Shown piece after piece: positions 14,456-22,970 of a stretch of 33,939 nt of DNA. This stretch comes from Chloroflexota bacterium. Its GTDB lineage: Bacteria > Chloroflexota > Anaerolineae > CG2-30-64-16. Location of the stretch: positions 1 to 33,939 of the forward strand of contig VGOD01000036.1 in the NCBI GenBank assembly GCA_016876015.1, given 5' to 3'. The position numbers were made by a program, and so were the translations under genes. Each line of letters begins with the position of its first letter. Within the stretch, counting starts at the first letter, position 1. The notes beneath the pieces were generated by a model. The model worked only from the letters and a program-made list of their open reading frames with translations, was not told the origin of the DNA and did no database searches.

Positions 14456-15386
14456 AGGTCAGCGACAGAATCGCGGGCGCGATGTCGGTCAGATCGCGCA
14501 GGCGGCCGGCGAACGGCCGCCGCGCTGCGGCCGCGCCGATCACCAGCGCGGGCACGGGGGCCGGCGTGTGGTTGCGCGTGCTCAAATCCTCCATGTTGCC
14601 GTGATCCGATGTGATGACGATCAGGCCCGCCTCGTCGTCCCAGCTCGCCAACAGCCCGCCCAACACCTGGTCGAACGTCGCCAGCAGCCGGCAAGACCCC
14701 TCCATGTCGCGATAGTGCCCCGCGTAGTCGCTCAGCCAATACTCGAAGAAGGAGAAGTCGAGGCCGGCGCCCAGGGCTGCCAGCCGTGCGCCGGCCTCGA
14801 CTGCGGCCAGCACCGGCGTGTCTGGCAGGCGCAGTCGCTCGCGCCAGCCCTGGGCGGTGAAGTCGGCCGCCAGCGCCTCTCCCGCGTGCAGATCGGCTGT
14901 GGTTTTTAACGGAATGCCCGCGCTGACAACCGCCAGTGGGATGGCCGAATAGAGCCGCCGGCCAGATTCGATCGCCTCGAAGTAGGCCTGTGGATAGGCG
15001 TTCAGCAGCGCAGCCTTGCGGCCGGCATAGGTGAAGGCGCGGAACAGGTTGCCGTTGTGCAGGTAAGCCCTTACCGCGGCGTTCGGCTTGGGGCCGTAGT
15101 GATAGCCCAGCTCCGCGGGCACATTGCGGCCCGTCAGCAGCGCTGCCTGGCCCGTGGCCGATTGCGGCAGCCCCGCGACCCCCAGGCACGCGTCCAGCGC
15201 GACCAGCGTTGCGCGGGCGGTCTCCAGCGGCTGCCGGCCGTGCACAGCGGTGACCGCTTCGGCCACCAGCCTGCGGCCGTCCAGCAGCGCGGTCAGGTTC
15301 GGCATCTCGGCGCGGGCCAGGGGGTTGCGATCCGGGTCATTGGCGCCCAGTCCGACGCCGTCGAGAAAGAGCAAAAGCAGCCGCAT
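14454..15386 (-). CDS. Alkaline-phosphatase-superfamily metalloenzyme (phosphoglycerate-mutase-like)
   Basis: A 310-residue metalloenzyme of the superfamily that includes iPGM, phosphopentomutase and alkaline phosphatase. Metal and nucleophile motifs are present: LLFLDGVGLG (D9), LPQSATGQAALLTGRN (S76/T78 region, nucleophile), DYAGH, ITSDHGNMED and NHTPAPVPALV. It is shorter than iPGM, lacking the large inserted domain, so it is more likely a stand-alone phosphohydrolase or mutase of unknown substrate. A GTG at 15392 overlaps the FecR gene stop as GTGA and could be the coupled start; ATG 15386 is given here because the family begins at MRLLLLFLDG. It is the last gene of the caspase operon. 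Confidence 0.8.
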   Translation of the reverse strand: MRLLLLFLDGVGLGANDPDRNPLARAEMPNLTALLDGRRLVAEAVTAVHGRQPLETARATLVALDACLGVAGLPQSATGQAALLTGRNVPAELGYHYGPKPNAAVRAYLHNGNLFRAFTYAGRKAALLNAYPQAYFEAIESGRRLYSAIPLAVVSAGIPLKTTADLHAGEALAADFTAQGWRERLRLPDTPVLAAVEAGARLAALGAGLDFSFFEYWLSDYAGHYRDMEGSCRLLATFDQVLGGLLASWDDEAGLIVITSDHGNMEDLSTRNHTPAPVPALVIGAAAARRPFAGRLRDLTDIAPAILSLT

Positions 15387-15388
15387 TG

Positions 15389-16399
15389 TCACCTGATTAC
15401 GGGAGGGCAGGCCGCCAGCCGGGCCGTGCGCGATTCGCTGGCCAGCGGCTTTTGCGCGTCGCCGTGTACGCTCACGGTGTAGTTCAGGGCTGCGGGTTGG
15501 CCCGCGTACTTGAACGGCCCGATCTCCGCGACGAAGGTCTGGGTCTCGATCTGTCTCATGATAGCTGTCTGCTCCCGCACACCCCGCCAGCCATACGTCA
15601 CCGTGACCTGCTTGATCCCCGCTGGCGGTTGCACTCTGGCCGTGATCTGCAGCGTCTGCGCGCCCGCGCAGGCGCCGCTCACCACCTCGTCGGTGTTCGC
15701 GGTCACGGTCAAAATGATGCGCTGCTGCGCGGGCGCTGCAGCCAGCAGCGCACCGTCCGCGATCACGCCGCTCGTCAAGTCGTCAATCGGCGGGAATCGC
15801 TCGCCTGCGATCTGCCGCGTGGCCGGCTGAGGGGGCTGGGGCGGTTGCCCGCGGAAGACCCATGCCTGTTGTCCGGCCTGGACCACGATCCGCTCTCCCT
15901 GCGCGACGATCTCGACCGACCCCTCCTTGACGATCACCCACAGCACCCCGCGAGCGCGGTCCAGGTGCACAAAGAAGGCCGTGCTGAGGGTCGTGATGAC
16001 GGCCCATTCGGTGTTGACGATCGTCTTCTTGCTGACGCGATTGTAGATCGTGCCCTGCTCGAAGTCTACGATGCACACCGCCGCGCTCTCGCCGGGCAGC
16101 CCCTGCACCTGGAGCCCGCTGTTACGGAAGATCTGCAACAGGCAGCCGCCCAGGTCGAGCCGGGCGTAGCCGGAGCTGCTGACGTTGACCCCATCCCCCT
16201 CGTACATCTTCACATGGGCGCCCGCGGCCACGGGCGCTGCGCTGGAGGTGCGGCCGTCGAGCCGTTCGACATCGCTCGTCACCGCGCTCAGGTCTGCCGA
16301 GACCTTGCCCGGCGCGATCTGCGGCAGCACGAAGATGATGAAGGCTGCGATCAGCAGGATGACCAGGATGACAACGACGGCGATTCCCAGGCATCTCAT
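15389..16399 (-). CDS. Membrane-anchored FecR-like protein
   Basis: A 336-residue protein with one N-terminal transmembrane helix (about residues 4-24, VVVILVILLIAAFIIFVLP) and a soluble part presumably outside the membrane. Residues of about 70-190 match a FecR-type domain: SSGYARLDLGGCLLQIF, a central TTLSTAFFVHLD and VIVKEGSVEIVAQGERIVVQ, ending in GQQAWVF. FecR domains often act as extracytoplasmic signal or binding modules. A Pro/Gln linker leads to a C-terminal beta-rich domain (VTVTYGWRG, TFVAEIGPF), perhaps Ig-like. Its ATG overlaps the caspase-HEAT stop as ATGA, so translation is coupled. No sigma factor gene is nearby, so the classical FecI partnership is unlikely. Its place suggests a membrane sensor or anchor for the two caspases. 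Confidence 0.8.
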   Translation of the reverse strand: MRCLGIAVVVILVILLIAAFIIFVLPQIAPGKVSADLSAVTSDVERLDGRTSSAAPVAAGAHVKMYEGDGVNVSSSGYARLDLGGCLLQIFRNSGLQVQGLPGESAAVCIVDFEQGTIYNRVSKKTIVNTEWAVITTLSTAFFVHLDRARGVLWVIVKEGSVEIVAQGERIVVQAGQQAWVFRGQPPQPPQPATRQIAGERFPPIDDLTSGVIADGALLAAAPAQQRIILTVTANTDEVVSGACAGAQTLQITARVQPPAGIKQVTVTYGWRGVREQTAIMRQIETQTFVAEIGPFKYAGQPAALNYTVSVHGDAQKPLASESRTARLAACPPVIR

Positions 16400-18510
16400 G
16401 ACGTTTCTCTCCCTTCCGCGGCCGACGCCGCATCGCTGAGGACCCACGCGGCCGCCAGCCATCCTCCGAAGATCAGCCCGCCGAAACCCCACCGCACAAC
16501 CTCGGCCCAGCGGGCCTGAAGCGCGCCCCATGCCAGCGCATCGGGGATGCGCGGCAGCGCAAAGCTGAGCGCGCCGACCGCGGCGACCATCAGCATCGGC
16601 ATGAGGCGCCGCTGCAACACCTCGGCCAGCCACGGCGCGCTCCAGGGAGCATCGCGGCCAGCGGGGAGCCCCGCGGCCGGCACGAAGGCCAGCGCCAATC
16701 CCAGGCAGGCGCCCGCCGCGATCCCGGGCGTCGCCCAAATCAGGAAGCTCCGGCCGATGCCCAGGAACCAGTTGGGCAAAGCCAAACCCAACCCCAACAG
16801 CACGCCGCCCAGGACGCCGCCGGCCGCGGTCGCCAACCGGCCCTGGTAGCGGGTCACCGCGGCCGCCAGCCGCGGCATGAACCCCAGGCTGATCCCGGCC
16901 AGCGCGCCCGGCAGCAGATTGTACGACAGCACGGCCGGGCCATACGGATTGAGCGGCCGGATGCCGGCGATCAACGACAGGTAGGCCAGCGCCAGCCCGA
17001 GCGCGCCGCTCAACCCGACCGCGATCGCCTGGCGGCGCATCGCCTGGCCTTGCCGCGCCAGCCGCCGACGGGCCAGGTGATACCGGCGTCGGGCCTCGTC
17101 TGCCGCTGTCAGGCGCGGCCACGCGCGGTCGTCGTGTGGATGTGCATCGGCCAGGCAGGCGAGCGCGTCGAGTGTCTGCCCACGGCCGCGCGGCCCGTCC
17201 GCATCCAGCGCGTGCAGCAGGTTGCCCGCCGCGTCCGGCAGGCCAGCCAGCGCGAGCTTGGCTGCCTCCATCACCGCGGGATCGGCGTCGCGCAACGTTG
17301 CGATTAGCGCAGCTATCGCCTCGCGTCGGCAGGCGGCCGCTGCGGCCGGGCCGGCATCCTGGACCGTCTGCGCCAGCCGGCCGAGGGCTGTGGCCGCGGC
17401 CGAGCGCAACGCGCCAGCGGTCGTGGCGGCGCGCAGCGTCGCGATCAGCCCTCCAGCGCCGGTCGGATGGCCCAACGCGCCAAGCGATTCGGCCGCGCGC
17501 ACCCGCACGGCCAGCGCCTCGCGCTCGTTCGCCAGCAAGCGCGCCAGCTCGGACTGCTTCTTGTCCAGCACTTCGGGGCTGTCGGCCGGCGCGCGGACTC
17601 CCAGCTTGGCGGCCGCTGCGATGCGGTTCTCGACGTTCGGGCTGTAGATGTCGCGCAACAGCGGCGCGGGCAGCCGTGGCCGGATCGGCCGGAACTCGAA
17701 GTCGCCGCCCCGGCCCGAGCCCCGCAGCGGCCCGCCCACGGGGGTCTGCTCTTCCCCGCGCTCGCAGCCGCGCGCGCGACTGCGCCAGGGAGTCTCCGCC
17801 TTGACGTAGGCGATCAGCTCGTCGGCTGTGATCATGTCGTCGGGGCGTTGGCCGCTGTCGGCGAAGCCGTCCAGCCCATCGAGCAGCGCACGGGTGAAGA
17901 TCGAGTGCTCGGCCGCGCCGCCCAACACGGGCTGGCCCCCGCCGCCGTCGAGCACCGGCTGGCCCGCTGTGCCCGCCACCAGCGCCATAACCACCTGGCC
18001 CAGCGGCCCGCCGCCGGGCACGTTCTCGAACGTCGTGCCCGCATAGCAGGCATCGAAGATCAGAAAGACGCGGCGCGGCGGCAGGCGTTTCACCCGCTCG
18101 ATGATCTCCGCCTCGCGCAGCCATGTCGCCGGCTCCGAGTTGGCGTCGCCGGGCAGCAGACACCCGATCGGCGCGCTGTCGCCGGCCGCCGGGTCCAGGT
18201 TCGCGCCGTGACCTGCGAAGAAGATCAGCACGTTGTCCGTGGGTTGCGTGGTCCTTTGCCAGGCGTCGAGGACGCCGCGCACCTCGCCGGCCGTAGCCTG
18301 TTCGTTCAGCAGCGTCGTGACCTGGAAGCCGAAGTCGTCGGCCAGCCTCTGCGCCACCGTCGCGGCGTCGCTGACGGCATGGGAGAGGGTGGACAGCGGC
18401 GGAGGATAGCGGTTGACGCCAATCACCAGCGCCAGGCGCTGGCCCGGCCCTGGTTCTGCGGGCCGGCCAGTGTGCACGCGTCGCGTGTCGCGGGTGAGCG
18501 GATCGGCCAT
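16396..18510 (-). CDS. Caspase-family (C14) protein with HEAT repeats and membrane domain
   Basis: A 704-residue protein. Residues of about 22-245 form a caspase-like peptidase domain: RLALVIGVNRY, NVLIFFAGHGA with catalytic H101 and VFLIFDACYAGTT with catalytic C155. The dyad is intact. The loop GDSAPIGCLLPGDANSE suits the substrate pocket region. About residues 300-450 carry HEAT-like repeats (VRVRAAESLGALGHPTGAGG, LRSAAATALGRLAQ, PAVMEAAKLALAGLPD), a protein-binding solenoid. The last 220 residues contain about six transmembrane helices. The protease thus probably faces the cytoplasm while held at the membrane. ATG 18510 lies 4 bases after the metacaspase stop; the stop overlaps the FecR gene start. 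Targets are unknown; proteolytic signalling or regulated cell death is inference. Confidence 0.87.
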   Translation of the reverse strand: MADPLTRDTRRVHTGRPAEPGPGQRLALVIGVNRYPPPLSTLSHAVSDAATVAQRLADDFGFQVTTLLNEQATAGEVRGVLDAWQRTTQPTDNVLIFFAGHGANLDPAAGDSAPIGCLLPGDANSEPATWLREAEIIERVKRLPPRRVFLIFDACYAGTTFENVPGGGPLGQVVMALVAGTAGQPVLDGGGGQPVLGGAAEHSIFTRALLDGLDGFADSGQRPDDMITADELIAYVKAETPWRSRARGCERGEEQTPVGGPLRGSGRGGDFEFRPIRPRLPAPLLRDIYSPNVENRIAAAAKLGVRAPADSPEVLDKKQSELARLLANEREALAVRVRAAESLGALGHPTGAGGLIATLRAATTAGALRSAAATALGRLAQTVQDAGPAAAAACRREAIAALIATLRDADPAVMEAAKLALAGLPDAAGNLLHALDADGPRGRGQTLDALACLADAHPHDDRAWPRLTAADEARRRYHLARRRLARQGQAMRRQAIAVGLSGALGLALAYLSLIAGIRPLNPYGPAVLSYNLLPGALAGISLGFMPRLAAAVTRYQGRLATAAGGVLGGVLLGLGLALPNWFLGIGRSFLIWATPGIAAGACLGLALAFVPAAGLPAGRDAPWSAPWLAEVLQRRLMPMLMVAAVGALSFALPRIPDALAWGALQARWAEVVRWGFGGLIFGGWLAAAWVLSDAASAAEGRETS

Positions 18511-18514
18511 CGCA

Positions 18515-20557
18515 TCAGGCCTGCAGGAAGAATGACCGCTCGACCGTGGTCCAGTCATCGCCGGCCGCCAGGCTGACGCGCTGTATGTCGCGCGTGCCGC
18601 GGCCGGTCAAGGCCAGGGCCAGGAGCCGGTCGAGCGGCGAGCCCCCGTCTGCAGCGCCGGCCGCGGCCACCCTGCGATAGCCTGTTTGCAGCAGCGAGCT
18701 CAGATCGGTGGGCTGCGTGGCGGCGAACAGCTTGAATGTTTCATCGCCGCCCGCGGCCGGCCGATCGGAGGGATCGGCCGCATAGGGGAAGCCGGCGGGC
18801 AATGCGAGCTCCAACTCGTCCCCCTCCCGCACGCCGACGTAGAGTGTCCGGCCAGGCGCCAACGCCTGGCCCGCGCCCTCGATGGGATAGAGCAGGTCGA
18901 TGGCGCCGGTCAGCCCGAAGTCCAACACACTGACGTAGAGGGGAGCGGTGTGGCGATTGACGATCCTGACCGCGATCCGCTCGGCCGGCCGATAGATGAC
19001 CCGGCCGCCCGCGCTGTCCGGCTCCGCGGCGATCCAGTCGCCGGCCGGGCCGCGACGCAGCAGGGTGAACTCCACCTTGCCGGCCAGCGCGCTGTTGGGG
19101 TTCGGATTGCGCAGCGCCAGCGTGCGGCGAAAGCGCGCTGCGCGTTCCAGGTTGCGGCACAACAGGCCCGCCACCCCCGGCTCGCTGGCCGCGTGCACGG
19201 GCATGGCCAGGCGTCCGTCGCGGCCCACGATCGCCCAGACCGCCTCGGCCAGGGCGCCGAGCTGCGGCGCGGGATCGCCCTGGCGGATGGCGCTGCGGGG
19301 CGGGACGATGCGCGCTGCCAGGTCGGCGTTCTCGCCCGCGACCGCGGGCCGCAGCAGCGTGGAAGCAGCGATCCGGCCGGACAGCTCATCCGCGGCCTGG
19401 CGATAGGCCGGCGGCGACTGCACCTCCACGACCAGCCGCATCTCGCCATACGCGTGAGCTTCTTCGACCGCCCGGCTGCCCGCGCCGATCGCTGCCGGCT
19501 GCGCTTCGTGTACGATGCGCGCCTGGGAGGCGACCGCCTGCATTCCTTCGATCTCCACCACGCCAAGCCTGGTCGCCTCTGTCGCCTCTTTGCTGCCTGG
19601 GAGATAGATGCCCCAGCGCGAGCCGATGCTGACGCCGTGCGCCGCGCCCGCGGCCAGTGTGACCTGATCGCCCACGCGCTGGCGCACCGGCACGAAGCGC
19701 ATGGGTGCGATCTCCTTCACGCCGAACAGCGACCGATCGCGCGCGCCCTCCAACTGGGGGTGCTGCCGGGGATAGGCTGCAGTGACCTGGACGCTCGCGG
19801 CCTCGAACACGTCGCGATAGGTTGTCGCGGGTCTCGCCGCGGCCAACTCCAGGCCCAGGAAGAAGGTCAGCGCGCCGTGCTTGACCCCGCTCGCCTGGTG
19901 CTCGTAGGAGGATTCATCGTCGCGGCAGCCTGCGATGAGCGCATAGCGGTCGCCCAGCGGCCGCCAGCCGCTGGGCCCCAGGTCGCGCGTTTTGTTCGGC
20001 AGCGGCGTTCCCCCGATCGGGGAGGGCGGCAGCTCGCTGATCGGCCGGCGATCCGCCTCGACCCAGCGGCCGCGGCTCCCGAACAGATCGCGCGTGAGGG
20101 TGCCCGAATGGCAGCAGTCCAGAATCAGGGTGACGTAGGGCGTCCTGGCGGTCAGGCGGAGCAGCCGCTGGTAGATCTCGTCGTCGCTGATGTCGCGATT
20201 GGGGTTGGTCTGGCGACCGCTGTCGTGCGGCACGATGGTATCGTCCATGCCATCCGGCTCATCCCCCTCGCGGTCGGTCATCTGTGAGCCGTGCCCGCTG
20301 TAGTGAACCACGACGATGTCATCTGCGCCTGTGCGATCCACCAGCCGATCTAGCTCGGCCAGGATCGCCGCACGCGTCGCGGCCTCGTCGCGCAGCATGG
20401 TCAGGTTGGCGGCGGGAAAGTCGAAACCATGTTCCAGGATGTGCGCCATCAGGTCGGCGTCATTGACGCAGCCTTCGAGCGGCGGGATTTCGGGGAACAG
20501 ATATTCGTCAATGCCGATGAGCAGGCCGCGCCTGGCGGCGGTTGTGGTTTCAGACAT
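18515..20557 (-). CDS. Metacaspase-like protease with C-terminal DUF4384-like domain
   Basis: A 680-residue protein. The N-terminal 290 residues match type I metacaspases: GLLIGIDEY, VVVHYSGHGSQM with catalytic H89, the acidic DGMDDTIVPHD block typical of metacaspases and thought to relate to calcium and Arg/Lys specificity, and LILDCCHSGT with catalytic C149. The middle is helical and beta-rich without a clear match. The C-terminus (about 530-640) has the DUF4384-like pattern RIVNRHTAPLYVSVLDFG, then IDLLYPIEGAG. There is no signal peptide or membrane helix, so it is cytosolic. ATG 20557 has CAGGAG in front and a consensus promoter upstream. It is first in the operon; the second protease follows after 4 bases. 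Confidence 0.88.
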   Translation of the reverse strand: MSETTTAARRGLLIGIDEYLFPEIPPLEGCVNDADLMAHILEHGFDFPAANLTMLRDEAATRAAILAELDRLVDRTGADDIVVVHYSGHGSQMTDREGDEPDGMDDTIVPHDSGRQTNPNRDISDDEIYQRLLRLTARTPYVTLILDCCHSGTLTRDLFGSRGRWVEADRRPISELPPSPIGGTPLPNKTRDLGPSGWRPLGDRYALIAGCRDDESSYEHQASGVKHGALTFFLGLELAAARPATTYRDVFEAASVQVTAAYPRQHPQLEGARDRSLFGVKEIAPMRFVPVRQRVGDQVTLAAGAAHGVSIGSRWGIYLPGSKEATEATRLGVVEIEGMQAVASQARIVHEAQPAAIGAGSRAVEEAHAYGEMRLVVEVQSPPAYRQAADELSGRIAASTLLRPAVAGENADLAARIVPPRSAIRQGDPAPQLGALAEAVWAIVGRDGRLAMPVHAASEPGVAGLLCRNLERAARFRRTLALRNPNPNSALAGKVEFTLLRRGPAGDWIAAEPDSAGGRVIYRPAERIAVRIVNRHTAPLYVSVLDFGLTGAIDLLYPIEGAGQALAPGRTLYVGVREGDELELALPAGFPYAADPSDRPAAGGDETFKLFAATQPTDLSSLLQTGYRRVAAAGAADGGSPLDRLLALALTGRGTRDIQRVSLAAGDDWTTVERSFFLQA

Positions 20558-20589
20558 GGTTTTCTCCTGATGACGAGCGACTGCTCCAG

Positions 20590-20618
20590 AGTATAGTAGC
20601 ATCGCGGCGATCTGTCAA
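20590..20618 (-). promoter_or_regulatory. Consensus promoter for the caspase operon
   Basis: On the minus strand, TTGACA (20613-20618) and TATACT (20590-20595) are exactly 17 bases apart. The expected start of transcription is near 20583, about 25 bases before the metacaspase ATG. Confidence 0.8.
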
Positions 20619-20652
20619 TCGGGTTTCGCGCCGCGCGGGCCGGGTTTGGGGT

Positions 20653-20681
20653 TTGACAACGGGGGTTCGGGGTGCTATGCT
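20653..20681 (+). promoter_or_regulatory. Consensus promoter for the URO-D family gene
   Basis: TTGACA (20653-20658) and TATGCT (20676-20681) are 17 bases apart, with TGC before the -10. It is divergent from the caspase promoter, the two -35 boxes being 34 bases apart. Confidence 0.8.
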
Positions 20682-20704
20682 CTGGTCAGGAGGATCACCC
20701 ACCT

Positions 20705-21961
20705 ATGCTCACCTCACGCGAACGTGTTCACCTGGCCCTCGCCCATCGCGAAGCCGACCGCGTGCCGGTGGATTTCGGCGGCAGCGCGGTCACCGGAATG
20801 CAGGTCAGCACGGTCTATTGGCTGCGCCAGGCGTTGGGCCTCGACCCGGCCGGCGCGCCGGTCAAGGTGATCGAGCCGTACCAGATGCTCGGCGAGATCG
20901 CGGCCGATCTGATGGACATCCTCGGCATTGACGTAGTGGGTCTGACGGGGCCGCGCACCCTCTTTGGCTTCGAGAACGTGGGTTGGAAGCCATGGACTCT
21001 GTTCGACGGCACGCCGGTGCTGGTACCGGCCGCCTTCAATACCGAGCCAGAGCCGAACGGCGACATCCTGATGTATCCGGAGGGGGACAAATCCGCGCCG
21101 CCAAGCGGCCGGATGCCGCATGGCGGCTGGTACTTCGACACGATCATCCGCCAGGAGCCGATTGACGAGAGCCGTCTGCCCGTCGAAGACAACCTGGAGG
21201 AGTTCGGCCCCATCTCCGACGCGGACCTGGAGCACTTCCGGGCGGAGGCCGACCGGCTCTACACGCAGACAGACAAGGCGATCCTGGCCAACTTCGGCGG
21301 TACCGGTTTCGGCGACATCGCGCTGGTGCCCGCGCCCTGGCTCAAGCGGCCCAAAGGCATCCGTGATGTGGCCGAGTGGTATATGAGCACCCTGACGCGG
21401 CGCGACTACGTCTATCGCATCTTCGAGCGCCAGGCCGAGATCGCGCTGGGCAACCTGGAGAAGCTGTACCGCGTGGTCGGCGATCGGGCGTCGGTGGTCT
21501 TCATGTCGGGAACCGATTTCGGGATGCAGACCGGGCCATTCATCTCGCGCAAGACCTACCGCGATCTCTATCAGCCGTTCCATCGGACGCTCAACGATTG
21601 GGTGCACCACCATACGCCGTGGAAGACCTTCATCCACACCTGCGGCTCAGTCATTGCGCTGCTGCCCGATTTCATCGAGGCAGGCTTCGATGTGTTGAAT
21701 CCGGTTCAGTGCTCCGCGGCCGGCATGGATCCTGCGGAGCTCAAGCGGCGCTTTGGCGACCGGCTGACCTTCTGGGGCGGCGGGGTAGACACGCAGGGCA
21801 CGCTGCCGTTCGGCTCGCCCGACCAGGTGCACCGCGAGGTTCGCGAGCGTCTCCGCATCTTCGGCGCGGGCGGCGGCTATGTCTTCGATGCGATCCACAA
21901 CGTTCAGGCGCGGGTGCCAGTGGAGAACTTGCTGGCGATGTTCGACGCGCTGCAGGAGTGA
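20705..21961 (+). CDS. Uroporphyrinogen decarboxylase-fold protein (methyltransferase-like)
   Basis: A 418-residue cytosolic protein with the URO-D TIM barrel. The opening MLTSRERVHLALAHREADRV is typical of the wider family. Near the C-terminus, H311-x-C313 (FIHTCGS) and C336 (NPVQCSAAGMDP) match the zinc-binding H-x-C...C pattern of MtaA/CmuA-type corrinoid methyltransferases. The GGVDTQGTLPFGSPDQVHRE block is also characteristic. A true HemE is shorter, lacks this Cys/His site and has other active-site motifs, so a role in haem synthesis is unlikely. Methyl-group transfer or demethylation is possible, but no corrinoid protein is adjacent. AGGAGG stands 11 bases before the ATG. The gene ends at a palindromic repeat that may act as its terminator. 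Confidence 0.85.
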   Translation: MLTSRERVHLALAHREADRVPVDFGGSAVTGMQVSTVYWLRQALGLDPAGAPVKVIEPYQMLGEIAADLMDILGIDVVGLTGPRTLFGFENVGWKPWTLFDGTPVLVPAAFNTEPEPNGDILMYPEGDKSAPPSGRMPHGGWYFDTIIRQEPIDESRLPVEDNLEEFGPISDADLEHFRAEADRLYTQTDKAILANFGGTGFGDIALVPAPWLKRPKGIRDVAEWYMSTLTRRDYVYRIFERQAEIALGNLEKLYRVVGDRASVVFMSGTDFGMQTGPFISRKTYRDLYQPFHRTLNDWVHHHTPWKTFIHTCGSVIALLPDFIEAGFDVLNPVQCSAAGMDPAELKRRFGDRLTFWGGGVDTQGTLPFGSPDQVHREVRERLRIFGAGGGYVFDAIHNVQARVPVENLLAMFDALQE

Positions 21962-22010
21962 AACCCGCCACGTGCCAGGCACGCGGAAGCGCCTGGCACG
22001 TGGTGGGCGA
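21962..22010. terminator. Palindromic repeat copy after the URO-D gene
   Basis: CCCGCCACGTGCCAGGC (21964-21980) pairs with GCCTGGCACGTGGTGGG (21991-22007), 17 pairs with one wobble, starting 2 bases after the stop codon. The core is the same as in the alaX repeats, and the flanks (AAACCCxCCA and TGGTGGG) match the hairpin at 14401-14448. Confidence 0.8.
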
Positions 22011-22046
22011 ATGCAGGCGATTGGAGACTGTTGCAGCTATCGAGCC

Positions 22047-22943
22047 ATGTCAAAGGTCATTCTCATCCATCACGCCGCGCGTCGCGGCCGCCGTCATCCG
22101 CCCAGCAGCCTGAGCGGGCTGCGCGACTGCCTGGCGGCCGGCGCACAGTGCATCGAGGTGGACCTCACGCCCCTCGCTGATGGCGACTTCGCGCTGCTGC
22201 ACGATGCGCGCCTGGAGGCCGCCACGAACGGCGTGGGGCCGGTCGCGGCCGCGACCGCGGAGCAGGTGCAGGCCCTGCGCCACAGGCGCCGCGGCCGGTT
22301 GACCGATGAGCCGGTGGGGCTGCTGAGCCAGGTGGTCGAGATCATTGCGGGATACGCAGACCCGCCCGCCAGCCGCCAGCCGGTCGAGCTCCAGCTCGAT
22401 CTCAAGCCGCACGTTGCATTGACCGACGCGGTGCTGGCGAACCTGGCGTGCCTGGTCGCTCCGGTCAGGGGGCAGGTGCGCGTCAGTAGCGTGGATGATC
22501 GCGCGTTGCGCCGGTTGGCCGCGCTCGATCCCGCGCTGCCGCTTGGGTTCGACCCCATGCGCTACCTGGATGTGGATCTCGCGCGCAAGCCTGGGGCCGT
22601 GGAGTCGCCCGCCTGCGTCGGAGACTACGGCTATCGAGATGACCATCCCCTGGCTGCGGATCAGTGGGGTCGGCCGGCCGACTACCTGGCGCTACGCGCG
22701 GATGGCTTATGGAAGCAGATGCCTGCGGCGGTCTGGTATGTGCGAGGTCTGCTGTTGGCGCGCATGTTGGCCGATGGCTTCGATTGGATCGCGTTCCTCC
22801 ACAGCCGCGGCGCGCAGGCGGCTGCGTGGACCCTCGACCCCGATCAACCCCACCAACTGCACCTGGCGCGGCTGTTGGTCGCGGCCGGGGTGGATCGCAT
22901 CACCACCAACGATGCGCCCGCGATGGCCGTGGCGCTGGCCTGA
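22047..22943 (+). CDS. Glycerophosphodiester phosphodiesterase-like protein
   Basis: A 298-residue TIM-barrel protein resembling GDPD enzymes, which split glycerophosphodiesters into an alcohol and glycerol-3-phosphate. CIEVDLTPLADGDFALLHDA is the family block with metal ligands E37 and D39 and the catalytic-type H52-D53. The barrel ends with GVDRITTNDAPAMA, typical of GDPD. The usual HRG...PEN start is altered: it reads HHAARRGRRHPPSSL, keeping a His and an Arg-Gly but losing the Glu-Asn pair. Activity may therefore differ. The start is unsure: ATG 22047 fits the family, while ATG 22011 is in frame and lies right after the palindromic repeat. There is no signal peptide, so it is cytosolic. 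Confidence 0.75.
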   Translation: MSKVILIHHAARRGRRHPPSSLSGLRDCLAAGAQCIEVDLTPLADGDFALLHDARLEAATNGVGPVAAATAEQVQALRHRRRGRLTDEPVGLLSQVVEIIAGYADPPASRQPVELQLDLKPHVALTDAVLANLACLVAPVRGQVRVSSVDDRALRRLAALDPALPLGFDPMRYLDVDLARKPGAVESPACVGDYGYRDDHPLAADQWGRPADYLALRADGLWKQMPAAVWYVRGLLLARMLADGFDWIAFLHSRGAQAAAWTLDPDQPHQLHLARLLVAAGVDRITTNDAPAMAVALA

Positions 22944-22970
22944 AAATGCCGACCGACGACGTCACAGTGG

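Noticed and set aside
15389..16399. FecR as an anti-sigma partner of an ECF sigma factor
   Set aside because: No sigma factor gene or TonB receptor lies near it, and the operon context is proteases.
16400..18163. N-terminal extension of the FecR-like frame
   Set aside because: It is a shadow of the caspase-HEAT gene in another frame, rich in Arg, Gly and Pro; the coupled ATGA start at 16399 is far more likely.
20705..21961. HemE (haem synthesis) for the URO-D family gene
   Set aside because: The length, the H-x-C...C zinc pattern and the lack of HemE active-site blocks point to the methyltransferase-like branch.
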